DNA from: an uncultured Mycoplasmatota bacterium
Lineage (GTDB): Bacteria; Bacillota_I; Bacilli_A; RF39; UBA660
Direction of reading: 5' to 3'
DNA: 48,511 nt
NCBI GenBank assembly: GCA_900546745.1
Contig: URDT01000007.1
Location: 1-48,511 of the forward strand
The first letter of the stretch is position 1. Every line of letters begins with the position of its first letter. Shown here piece after piece: positions 1-7,301 of the stretch. The notes under the pieces are model-generated. The model worked only from the letters and a program-made list of their open reading frames with translations. It was not told the DNA's origin and ran no database searches. Position numbers and translations under genes: made by a program.

Positions 1-75
1 GCGAAGTGGTCAAACGCGGCAGACTGTAAATCTGTTCCTTCGGGTTCGATGGTTCAAATCCATCTCCCTCCACCA
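1..75 (+). tRNA. tRNA-Tyr (GTA), 5' end cut off by window
   Basis: The anticodon stem and loop CTGTAAA give anticodon GTA. A long variable arm, the T arm GGTTCAAATCC and an encoded 3' CCA are visible. About ten bases of the acceptor and D arm lie before the window. It is the first of three closely spaced tRNA genes. Confidence 0.93.
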
Positions 76-89
76 TTAATGTGTTAAAT

Positions 90-165
90 TGCCTCGTAGC
101 CAAGCGGTAAGGCACCACACTTTGACTGTGGCATTTCGCTAGTTCGAATCTAGCCGAGGCAACCA
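90..165 (+). tRNA. tRNA-Gln (TTG)
   Basis: The acceptor TGCCTCG pairs with CGAGGCA. The anticodon stem CCACA/TGTGG encloses loop CTTTGAC, giving anticodon TTG. The T arm carries TTCGAAT, and CCA is encoded. Confidence 0.96.
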
Positions 166-181
166 TTTATTTATATCATAT

Positions 182-257
182 GTCCCGTTAGCTCAGTAGG
201 TAGAGCATTTGACTTTTAATCAAAGGGTCGGCGATTCGAGTTCGCCACGGGACACCA
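182..257 (+). tRNA. tRNA-Lys (TTT)
   Basis: The acceptor GTCCCGT pairs with ACGGGAC. The anticodon stem TTTGA/TCAAA encloses loop CTTTTAA, giving anticodon TTT. CCA is encoded. It is the last gene of the first tRNA block and is followed by a hairpin-T terminator. Confidence 0.96.
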
Positions 258-267
258 TTTGATTATT

Positions 268-297
268 AAGAAATCATTAGATTTCTTTTTTCTTTTT
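268..297 (+). terminator. Terminator of first tRNA block
   Basis: The perfect stem AAGAAATC/GATTTCTT has a 4-nt loop and runs into a T-rich tract. It ends the Tyr-Gln-Lys transcript ahead of a new promoter. Confidence 0.8.
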
Positions 298-346
298 CAA
301 AATTAAGCATATAATACATTTTTTTGAATAAAATGTAAAAAAGGTA

Positions 347-375
347 TTGCCAAACAAAAAAATATATTATAAAAT
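347..375 (+). promoter_or_regulatory. Promoter of second tRNA block
   Basis: TTGCCA and TAAAAT are separated by exactly 17 bp, about 40 bp upstream of tRNA-Leu. The bases between the preceding terminator and this site hold no gene. Confidence 0.75.
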
Positions 376-416
376 TTAGTAGTCGTTTGGTATGAATTAC
401 GACTTATGGTTGATAT

Positions 417-505
417 GCCTGAGTGGCGAAATTGGTAGACGCACAGGACTTAAAATCCTGCGGGAGTCAAATCCCGTGCCGGTTCAAGTCCGGCCTTAGG
501 CACCA
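417..505 (+). tRNA. tRNA-Leu (TAA)
   Basis: The acceptor GCCTGAG pairs with CTTAGGC. Anticodon loop CTTAAAA gives anticodon TAA. The long variable arm is typical of a class II tRNA, and CCA is encoded. Confidence 0.96.
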
Positions 506-508
506 TAT

Positions 509-599
509 GGAGAAATACCCAAGTGGCTGAAGGGTCCGGTCTTGAAAACCGGTAGGTCGGGCAACCGGCGCGGGGGTTCAAATCCCTCTTTCTCCGCCA
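509..599 (+). tRNA. tRNA-Ser (TGA)
   Basis: The acceptor GGAGAAA pairs with TTTCTCC. The anticodon stem CCGGT/ACCGG encloses CTTGAAA, giving anticodon TGA. It has the long class II variable arm and an encoded CCA, with only 3 bp after tRNA-Leu. Confidence 0.96.
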
Positions 600-620
600 T
601 TGTTATTTTATATTTGATAT

Positions 621-697
621 CGCGGAATGGAGCAGTTTGGTAGCTCGCTGGGCTCATAACCCAGAGGTCGTTGGTTCAAATCCATCTTCCGCAACCA
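621..697 (+). tRNA. Initiator tRNA-fMet (CAT)
   Basis: The loop CTCATAA gives anticodon CAT. Two initiator hallmarks are visible: an unpaired C1/A72 at the acceptor end, and three consecutive G-C pairs in the anticodon stem (GGG/CCC). This separates it from elongator tRNA-Met and tRNA-Ile2. CCA is encoded. Confidence 0.95.
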
Positions 698-701
698 TTT
701 T

Positions 702-777
702 GGTCCCGTGGTGTAGCGGTTATCACGTTTGCCTGTCACGCAAAAGATCGCGAGTTCGATTCTCGTCGGGACCGCCA
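702..777 (+). tRNA. tRNA-Asp (GTC)
   Basis: The acceptor GGTCCCG pairs with CGGGACC. The anticodon stem TTTGC/GCAAA encloses CTGTCAC, giving anticodon GTC. CCA is encoded. Confidence 0.96.
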
Positions 778-783
778 TTATTT

Positions 784-859
784 GGCTCTGTAGCTCAGTC
801 GGTAGAGCAAAGGACTGAAAATCCTTGTGTCGGTGGTTCGATTCCACTCGGAGCCACCA
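784..859 (+). tRNA. tRNA-Phe (GAA)
   Basis: The acceptor GGCTCTG pairs with CGGAGCC. The anticodon stem AAGGA/TCCTT encloses CTGAAAA, giving anticodon GAA. CCA is encoded. The following 90 bp before tRNA-Arg show no recognisable element. Confidence 0.96.
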
Positions 860-949
860 TTTATGTGTTACCACTGTGTTATGATATATATTGCTATAGT
901 TTCAATATTATATTATTCCAGTATGTATTTATATAGTATTGTGTAGCAT

Positions 950-1026
950 GCGCTCGTAGCTCAGCTGGATAGAGTGTTTGGCTACGAACCAAAAGGTCAA
1001 GGGTTCGAATCCCTTCGAGCGCACCA
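950..1026 (+). tRNA. tRNA-Arg (ACG)
   Basis: The acceptor GCGCTCG pairs with CGAGCGC. The anticodon stem TTTGG/CCAAA encloses CTACGAA, giving anticodon ACG; A34 is normally converted to inosine. CCA is encoded. Confidence 0.96.
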
Positions 1027-1029
1027 TAT

Positions 1030-1106
1030 CGGGAAATGGCTCAACTTGGTAGAGCACTTGGTTTGGGACCAAGGGGTTGCAGGTTCAAATCCTGTTTTCC
1101 CGACCA
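1030..1106 (+). tRNA. tRNA-Pro (TGG)
   Basis: The acceptor CGGGAAA pairs with TTTCCCG. The anticodon stem CTTGG/CCAAG encloses TTTGGGA, giving anticodon TGG. CCA is encoded. It is the last tRNA of the cluster. Confidence 0.96.
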
Positions 1107-1116
1107 TTTAGATTAT

Positions 1117-1143
1117 AAAATCTTGAAAGTCAAGATTTTTTTT
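1117..1143 (+). terminator. Terminator of second tRNA block
   Basis: A 10-bp stem (AAAATCTTGA with TCAAGATTTT) has a 3-nt loop and continues into a T tract, 10 bp after tRNA-Pro. Confidence 0.88.
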
Positions 1144-1207
1144 ATTGTATATTACGGAGCTAAAATTATATTAGGATAAATGACTAGATTACCTATTTAT
1201 TTTTTGA

Positions 1208-1213
1208 TATAAT
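1208..1213 (+). promoter_or_regulatory. -10 element for the polysaccharide locus
   Basis: A perfect TATAAT lies 22 bp before the first glycosyltransferase start. No good -35 is seen at 17 bp. The site is the only candidate between the tRNA terminator and the gene. Confidence 0.5.
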
Positions 1214-1234
1214 GATAACGAGGTAGAAAAATTT

Positions 1235-2092
1235 ATGAAAAATATCTTTTTAATCATTAATTACAATGATTATCAAACTACAGAAAAAATATTAGATAAT
1301 GTTAAGGACTATAAAATACTGGATAAAATCATAGTTGTTGATAACAACTCAACGGATGATTCATTCAAAAAGTTATCTAATTTCAAAAGTAAAAAATTAA
1401 TAGTAATTAAAAACTCTCAAAATAAAGGATATGGATCAGGTATTAATTTTGGATGTAAATACATAAACTCTAAATTTGGTGAGTCTTACGTGTTTATTAG
1501 TAATCCAGATGTTATTATTTATGGTGAAGAAGACTTGCAAAAATTAATTCAAACCTTTGATAAAGATACAGCTATTGTCGCACCAATTATTAAAGAACAT
1601 GAAGGTTATAATAGAGGCTGGAAGATTCCTTCTCCTATTCAAGATAGTTTGTTAAATTTGATATATATTCATCGCTTTTTGAGACCTAAATTATTATTTT
1701 ATAAAGATGAATGCTATAAAAATAATGTTATGGAGGTGGAAGCTGTTTCTGGATGTTTTTTTGTAATCAATTCTTTCATTTTAAAACAATGCGATTATTT
1801 TGATGAAAATATCTTTTTGTATTATGAAGAAAATGTTATAGCAAAAAAAATTCAAAAAATTAATAAAAAAGTCTTGATTAATACACAGGTTGAAGTTTTT
1901 CACAATCATTCTGTTACAATTGATAAAAATATTAATCATATCAAAAAATATAAAGAATTAAAAAAAAGTCAGATTTATTTTCAAAAATATTACAATCATG
2001 CAAATTGGTTTGAATTGTTCTTATTAAAAATTACAAATAAAATGACATTATTAATTTTATATATTGCTGGAGTAAGGAGGAAAAGTAAGTGA
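1235..2092 (+). CDS. Family 2 glycosyltransferase (rhamnosyltransferase-like)
   Basis: This 285-residue cytoplasmic GT2 enzyme has an N-terminal GT-A fold. The nucleotide-sugar loop VVDNNSTDDS lies at about residues 34-43, and a DXD-equivalent SNPDVII near residue 94. The downstream EAVSGCFF segment is typical of the WbbL/rhamnosyltransferase-like branch. It probably adds one sugar to a lipid-linked surface polymer; donor and acceptor cannot be read from sequence. It is the first gene of a 15-kb polysaccharide locus. Its stop overlaps the GTG start of the next gene, which implies translational coupling. A GAGG lies 11 bp before the ATG. The class call is secure and the rhamnose assignment is not. 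Confidence 0.9.
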   Translation: MKNIFLIINYNDYQTTEKILDNVKDYKILDKIIVVDNNSTDDSFKKLSNFKSKKLIVIKNSQNKGYGSGINFGCKYINSKFGESYVFISNPDVIIYGEEDLQKLIQTFDKDTAIVAPIIKEHEGYNRGWKIPSPIQDSLLNLIYIHRFLRPKLLFYKDECYKNNVMEVEAVSGCFFVINSFILKQCDYFDENIFLYYEENVIAKKIQKINKKVLINTQVEVFHNHSVTIDKNINHIKKYKELKKSQIYFQKYYNHANWFELFLLKITNKMTLLILYIAGVRRKSK

Positions 2093-2865
2093 AAATTTCT
2101 TTGATTACAGTATGCTATAATTCTGAAAAAACGGTTGAGGATACTTTAAAATCGGTTCTTCAACAAAATTACGAAAATTATGAGTATATTGTTATAGATG
2201 GAAAGTCAAAAGATCATACAATTGATATTGTAAAGAAATATGAGCAAAAATTTGCCGGAAGATTAAAATTTATTAGTGAACCAGATAAAGGAATATATGA
2301 TGCTATGAATAAAGGAATAAAATTAGCAAAAGGAGATATTATCGGAATATTGAATTCGGATGATGTTTTAACAAATTCATCAGTTTTTGATAAAATTGTT
2401 ACTGCTTTTAAAAACAACGATGTTGATGGTGTATATTCGAATTTAGTATTTTTAGATGAGACTCTACAAATTCCCGTTAGAAATTTCATTGCTCACAAAC
2501 AGTCAAAAGTTTTAGGATGGCATCCACCTCACCCAACTTTATACTTAAAAAAAGAGGTATATGAATCAGTTGGATATTTTGATTTAAATTATAAAATTGC
2601 AGCAGATTATGATTTTATGTTAAGAATGTTAAAAAATAATTTTAAATTATACTATATTGATGACTATTTAGTAAAAATGCGCTCTGGTGGAGTTAGTACA
2701 AATGGTTTAAAAGGTTATTTTAGAAATTTAAAAGAAGCAGATTCCGTATTAAGAAAAAACCATATCTCATTTCCTGTTATTAGCAATATTACTAGGATCA
2801 TTAAAACAATATTTCAAGGATTTAGTGCGAAAATAAATGCTAAAAAAATTTTAAAAAAACTATAA
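2089..2865 (+). CDS. Family 2 glycosyltransferase (WcaA-like)
   Basis: This 258-residue GT2 enzyme has the fold start SLITVCYNSEKTVEDTLKSV, the donor loop VIDGKSKDHT and the metal-binding motif NSDD near residue 89, all in the N-terminal half. The sequence WHPPHPTLYLKKE is common in WcaA/colanic-acid-type transferases. The start is GTG at 2089, overlapping the previous stop (GTGA) and preceded by a strong AAGGAGG at 2074-2080. It is the second enzyme of the locus, and a clear terminator follows the stop. Substrate is unknown. Confidence 0.9.
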   Translation: MKISLITVCYNSEKTVEDTLKSVLQQNYENYEYIVIDGKSKDHTIDIVKKYEQKFAGRLKFISEPDKGIYDAMNKGIKLAKGDIIGILNSDDVLTNSSVFDKIVTAFKNNDVDGVYSNLVFLDETLQIPVRNFIAHKQSKVLGWHPPHPTLYLKKEVYESVGYFDLNYKIAADYDFMLRMLKNNFKLYYIDDYLVKMRSGGVSTNGLKGYFRNLKEADSVLRKNHISFPVISNITRIIKTIFQGFSAKINAKKILKKL

Positions 2866-2898
2866 AAATAAAGAGATAATGCCTCTTTATTTTTTTTT
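2866..2898 (+). terminator. Intrinsic terminator after the GT2 pair
   Basis: The perfect 10-bp stem AAATAAAGAG/CTCTTTATTT has a 7-nt loop and is followed by T8. It starts at the base after the stop codon and separates the first GT pair from the ABC exporter. Confidence 0.9.
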
Positions 2899-2909
2899 GC
2901 TAAAAAATA

Positions 2910-2918
2910 TGCTATAAT
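2910..2918 (+). promoter_or_regulatory. Extended -10 promoter of the ABC exporter
   Basis: TGCTATAAT is an extended -10 element (TGn plus TATAAT), placed between the terminator and the exporter genes. No good -35 is seen, as is usual for extended -10 promoters. Confidence 0.65.
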
Positions 2919-2949
2919 GTTGTCATAATATATGTGTCTTGGAGGTATT

Positions 2950-3687
2950 ATGAGAAAAAATAAATATGCTATCGAAGTAAAAGATATGACTAAAAACTTT
3001 AAAATATATTCTGATAAACCAAGTACTTTGAAAGAAAGATTAGTGTTTTGGAATAAAAATAATAAAGAAATTAGGAGTGTTTTAAAAAATATTAATTTAA
3101 ATATTAATAAAGGAGAAACTGTAGCTTTGATCGGAACAAATGGAAGTGGTAAATCTACTTTATTAAAATTGATGACAAAAATCATTTATCCTACAAAAGG
3201 AAGTATTAAAACAAATGGAAAATTAACTTCTTTATTAGAGTTAGGCGCAGGATTCCATCCGGATTTTACAGGAAGAGAAAATATTTATTTTAATGCCTCT
3301 ATATTTGGATTAACTAAGGATGAAATTGAAAGTAGAATGGATGATATTATAAGTTTTTCTGAACTAGAAGAATTTATTGATAACCCAATACGTACTTATT
3401 CTTCTGGTCAATACATGCGTTTGGCATTTTCTATAGCTATTAATGTAGATGCAGATATTTTATTAATTGATGAAATATTAGCAGTTGGTGATCAACATTT
3501 TCAAGATAAATGCTTTGCGAAATTAAAGGAATTAAAAGAAAGTAATAAGACAATTATTATTGTCACTCATAATTTGTATCAAGTAAAAGAATTATGTACA
3601 AGAGCAGTTTGGATATATAATGGTGAAATTCGTATGGATGGTAATCCAGAAAAAATTGTTGACGAATATTTGAAAGTGTGTGGTTAA
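2950..3687 (+). CDS. Polysaccharide/teichoic acid ABC exporter, ATPase subunit
   Basis: This is the ATP-binding half of a TagH/Wzt-type exporter that moves undecaprenyl-linked wall polymer across the membrane. It has Walker A GTNGSGKST (about residue 62), the signature YSSGQ (about residue 150) and Walker B ILLIDEILAVGD (about residue 170). Length is about 245 residues, so it is a bare ATPase without the C-terminal sugar-recognition domain of long Wzt proteins. An in-frame ATG at 2932 is less likely because GGAGG at 2941-2945 sits correctly for the ATG at 2950. The permease follows 3 bp after the stop. Whether the cargo is teichoic acid or another glycan is not visible. Confidence 0.92.
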   Translation: MRKNKYAIEVKDMTKNFKIYSDKPSTLKERLVFWNKNNKEIRSVLKNINLNINKGETVALIGTNGSGKSTLLKLMTKIIYPTKGSIKTNGKLTSLLELGAGFHPDFTGRENIYFNASIFGLTKDEIESRMDDIISFSELEEFIDNPIRTYSSGQYMRLAFSIAINVDADILLIDEILAVGDQHFQDKCFAKLKELKESNKTIIIVTHNLYQVKELCTRAVWIYNGEIRMDGNPEKIVDEYLKVCG

Positions 3688-3690
3688 TTT

Positions 3691-4458
3691 ATGTTAAAGG
3701 AACTTTATCAATATCGAGAATTTTTGAAAACTAATGTGAAAAAGGATATTAGAGGTAAATATAAAGGATCTTTTTTAGGTGTATTATGGTCTTTTATTAA
3801 TCCCTTGTTGACAGCCTTGGTTTACGCAATTGTATTTCCATTTATTTTAAAAGGAAGCCAAGATAATTATGTTACATTTATTGTAATTGCAATATTGCCA
3901 TGGAATTGGTTTACTACAGTTATTTCCCAAGGTACATTTTGTATTTTAGCAAATGCCGGTATTATAAAAAAAGTATATTTCCCAAGAGAAATATTACCGA
4001 TTTCTACAGCGACAAGTGGTTTGGTTAACTTTTTGATTTCAACTCCAATTATTTTAATGTTTTTATTATTTAGTGGAATTGGTTTTAGTAAATATATTTT
4101 ATTTTTACCAGTAATAGCTATTATTCAATACTTATTAACATTGGCTATTATTATGATTACAAGTGCTATTAACGTTTATATTAGAGATGCAGAATACATT
4201 ATTAATTTTTTTGTAACAATGTTATTTTATGCAACACCGGTATTATATTCAGCTGATTTATTTCCAAAACAATTTCGTCAATTTCTTTATTTGAATCCTA
4301 TGACAACTATTATTAATGGATATCGTGATATCTTTTATTATAAACAAATGCCAGATTGTTTAGCGCTAGGTATTATATTTATAATTTCTATTCTTTTATT
4401 ATTGTTAGGATTTAAAATTTTTAGAAAATTAGAAAAAGGTTTTGCCGAGGAGGTATAA
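3691..4458 (+). CDS. Polysaccharide/teichoic acid ABC exporter, permease subunit
   Basis: This 255-residue membrane protein of the ABC-2 type (TagG/Wzm/RfbA-like) has about six hydrophobic segments. The N-terminal stretch DIRGKYKGSFLGVLWSFINP and the later LNPMTTIINGYRDI are the family hallmarks. It forms the membrane channel for the ATPase encoded 3 bp upstream. The two are surely co-transcribed. Confidence 0.92.
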   Translation: MLKELYQYREFLKTNVKKDIRGKYKGSFLGVLWSFINPLLTALVYAIVFPFILKGSQDNYVTFIVIAILPWNWFTTVISQGTFCILANAGIIKKVYFPREILPISTATSGLVNFLISTPIILMFLLFSGIGFSKYILFLPVIAIIQYLLTLAIIMITSAINVYIRDAEYIINFFVTMLFYATPVLYSADLFPKQFRQFLYLNPMTTIINGYRDIFYYKQMPDCLALGIIFIISILLLLLGFKIFRKLEKGFAEEV

Positions 4459-4515
4459 ATTTTTTTACAAGTATTTCAATTTATAAATTTATTAGAAAGG
4501 TAAGATACAATATTT

Positions 4516-5382
4516 ATGATAAGTTTTATTATTTTAAATTATAAATCTTTTGATGATACTATTGAGTGTATTCATTCTATTCAAAAAATTAAAACTAATA
4601 AAAAAATATCAATTATAGTAGTAGATAATAATAGTTTAGATTCTGTTCAGGAAAAAGAAATCAAAAAATATACAAAAGATTTAGTATTGTTAACTGAAAA
4701 TGTTGGTTTTGCGAAAGGAAATAATGCCGGATGTGAATATGCTATAAAAAAATATCAACCTGATTTTTTATGTGTAATTAATAGTGATACAGTGATAGAA
4801 CAATCTGAATTTATAGATATAATTTATGAGTTATATGATCAATATCATTTTGATATGTTAGGACCTAAAATATTACCAGAATCTTCTGAATCCTGTAATC
4901 CATTTTATGCTTATTCTACAATTGATGAAGTTCAAGAAAGAATTCATTACACAGAAAGGTTGTTACAAATATACCAAAATAAATTGTTGCGAAATTTATT
5001 AAATGTTTATATATCATTTAAGAAAATTTTTAGGAAAAAAGACACTTCAACAAATGGAGTAGAAGAACAAATAAATGTTGCTCTTCATGGATGTGCACTG
5101 ATTTTTTCAAAGAAATATTATAAACAATTTGATTCTGTTTTTTATCCAAATACTTTTTTATTTCATGAAGAAGAGTTTTTGTATTTAAGAGCGAAACAAA
5201 ATCATTTAGTTACTTTATATAGTCCTAGATTGGAAATTTACCATAAAGAAGGACAATCAGTTGCTAAAGTATTTAAAAATAAAAAATATGACTCTTTAAT
5301 TTTTAGAAATAAAGAGATACTAAAATCTTTAAAATTATTAGAAAAAGAAATGTTAAATCAAGATGAGGATGTGAATATATGA
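4516..5382 (+). CDS. Family 2 glycosyltransferase (rhamnosyltransferase-like)
   Basis: This 288-residue GT2 enzyme has donor loop VDNNSLDS, the ENVGFAKGNNAG segment that marks the rhamnosyltransferase/WbbL-like group, and INSDTVIE in place of the DXD motif. The later HGCALIFSKKYY and FHEEEF elements match the same group. It likely adds a sugar to the polymer exported by the upstream transporter. Its 3' end overlaps the next gene by 4 bp (ATGA). The 57 bp upstream hold no clear promoter, so it is probably read from the exporter transcript. Confidence 0.9.
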   Translation: MISFIILNYKSFDDTIECIHSIQKIKTNKKISIIVVDNNSLDSVQEKEIKKYTKDLVLLTENVGFAKGNNAGCEYAIKKYQPDFLCVINSDTVIEQSEFIDIIYELYDQYHFDMLGPKILPESSESCNPFYAYSTIDEVQERIHYTERLLQIYQNKLLRNLLNVYISFKKIFRKKDTSTNGVEEQINVALHGCALIFSKKYYKQFDSVFYPNTFLFHEEEFLYLRAKQNHLVTLYSPRLEIYHKEGQSVAKVFKNKKYDSLIFRNKEILKSLKLLEKEMLNQDEDVNI

Positions 5383-7301
5383 AAAATGGTGTATCTGTAA
5401 TCATACCATGTTATAATGTGGAAAAATACTTAGAGAATTGCTTAGATTCCATTTTAACTCAAAATTATAAAAAATTAGAGATTATTTTGATTGATGATTG
5501 TTCTACTGATGATACATGGAAAATAATAAAAAAATATCAAAAAAAATATGATAATGTTGTTGGAATTCAAAATGATAAAAATCGTGGAGCTGGATATTCT
5601 AGAAATAGTGCTCTAAAAATTGCTTCTTATGACTATATCTCTTTTATTGATAGTGATGACTATGTGGAATCAAATTTTTATGATTCTATGATGAAACAAA
5701 TAAAGAAAGAAAAATCCGATGTTGTTGTTTGTGATATTTTTGTACGTTTTGATAATGTTGATGGAACGGATACAAGAAGTGTTGCTTGTACAAAAACAGG
5801 AGATAAATATAGTTTTATTAATAATGGTTTAGCAGCTAGTCCTTGTAATAAAATTTTTAAAAAAGAACAGTTATTAAAATATCCATTTGCTGAAGGAATT
5901 ATGAATGAAGATGTTTCTACTGTTTTAGCAATTTTAATTTCTTCTTCAAAAATCTCTTATAATACAGATACTTATTATAACTATATTCAAAGAAAATCAT
6001 CTGTCCAAAATGCAACATTAAGTGATACTAGGTTAGATATTTTTAAAGCATTGAATATATTAGAAGAAAGAATTCCAAGAAACAAAAAAAATCAAAAATA
6101 TTGGGATGCTATCATTTATAATCAAGTTATTATGTTCTTAATTTATGTTGTTCCGAAAGAGGAAAATTCAAAAGTAAGAAAACAATTTTTGAAAAAATTT
6201 CATCAATTCAGTAAAAAATATGATCTTAGAAAAAATTCTTTATGGTGGACTTTCCTTGCATGTCAAGGTAAAAAACATAAGATATATTATCGATTATTTA
6301 TGAAATTTACTTGTGAAGGTCACTATGCCTTGGTAAATTGCATGATTTCTTTTTATCATTGGTATAATAGTGAAATTAAAAAGTCCGTAATTAAAGATAA
6401 TATTACAATGGACAATTTAATAGAGATGGCAAAAAAACAAAATAGTTTAAAAAATAGTAAAACAAAGATCTCTGTAGTTGTTCCAAATTATAATTATGAA
6501 AAGTTTTTATATCAAAGAATCTATAGTATATTAGCGCAGACTACAAAGATAGAAGAGTTAATCATCTTAGATGATTGTTCAAAAGATAACAGTAGACAAT
6601 TAATTGATAAAATAGTTTCTAAATTGAAAAAATATATCAATATTCAAAAGTTATATAATGATACAAATAGTGGTTCAGCTTTTAAACAATGGGAAAAAGG
6701 CTTTCAAGTTGCTACAGGTGACTATGTCTGGATTGCTGAAGCAGATGATTATTGTGAACGTGATTTCTTAGCAAATGCGATAAAACCAATGAAACGTCAC
6801 AATGATATAGTTCTATCATATGTAGATACAGCTTTTATTGATAAAGATGGATTTATCATTATGCGAACAATAAAACCAGAAATTGATATATTAAAAACAG
6901 GACATTGGGATCATAATTTTGTGACATCTGGAATAGAAGAAATTCAAAATTATGCTTATTTAAATTGTACTATTGCTAATGTATCATCTGTATTATTTAA
7001 AAATGGAGATTATAAAGAATATTTTAAAGAATCTGGTAAATATAAACAAGCAGGTGATTGGTTATTTTATACAAATATTATGAAAAATGGTAAAATTGCT
7101 TTTTGTAATAAGGCGATTAATTATTATAGAGTTCATGGAAATAATGTAACATCTGTTACAAAAAAACAAGCACATTTTGATGAAATTGTTAAGATTCATA
7201 AAGCTTTAGATCAAGAATTTAAATTAAATAGTAATCAAAAGAAAGAGATTAATAAACGATATAAATTTTTAAAGAATGTGTGGAATCTTAATGAAAAATA
7301 A
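5379..7301 (+). CDS. Two-domain family 2 glycosyltransferase
   Basis: The 640 residues contain two complete GT2 domains in tandem. The first begins SVIIPCYNVEKYLENCLDSI near residue 5, with IDDCSTDDT and FIDSDDY. The second begins ISVVVPNYNYEKFL near residue 362, with LDDCSKDNS and AEADDY. The linker (about residues 230-355) is helical and basic. Such bifunctional enzymes can add alternating sugars and so polymerise a repeat unit, by analogy with chondroitin- or galactan-type synthases; this role is inferred. It overlaps the upstream gene by 4 bp. It has no membrane segments, so it acts on the cytoplasmic face. Confidence 0.9.
   Translation: MKNGVSVIIPCYNVEKYLENCLDSILTQNYKKLEIILIDDCSTDDTWKIIKKYQKKYDNVVGIQNDKNRGAGYSRNSALKIASYDYISFIDSDDYVESNFYDSMMKQIKKEKSDVVVCDIFVRFDNVDGTDTRSVACTKTGDKYSFINNGLAASPCNKIFKKEQLLKYPFAEGIMNEDVSTVLAILISSSKISYNTDTYYNYIQRKSSVQNATLSDTRLDIFKALNILEERIPRNKKNQKYWDAIIYNQVIMFLIYVVPKEENSKVRKQFLKKFHQFSKKYDLRKNSLWWTFLACQGKKHKIYYRLFMKFTCEGHYALVNCMISFYHWYNSEIKKSVIKDNITMDNLIEMAKKQNSLKNSKTKISVVVPNYNYEKFLYQRIYSILAQTTKIEELIILDDCSKDNSRQLIDKIVSKLKKYINIQKLYNDTNSGSAFKQWEKGFQVATGDYVWIAEADDYCERDFLANAIKPMKRHNDIVLSYVDTAFIDKDGFIIMRTIKPEIDILKTGHWDHNFVTSGIEEIQNYAYLNCTIANVSSVLFKNGDYKEYFKESGKYKQAGDWLFYTNIMKNGKIAFCNKAINYYRVHGNNVTSVTKKQAHFDEIVKIHKALDQEFKLNSNQKKEINKRYKFLKNVWNLNEK

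Noticed and set aside
608..936. Open frames on both strands across the tRNA genes
   Set aside because: They run through several well-folded tRNA genes and have no ribosome-binding site. The translations are the familiar by-products of tRNA sequence.
2932..2949. Earlier ATG for the ABC ATPase
   Set aside because: GGAGG at 2941-2945 lies between it and the ATG at 2950, which is correctly spaced. The extension would encode the ribosome-binding site itself.
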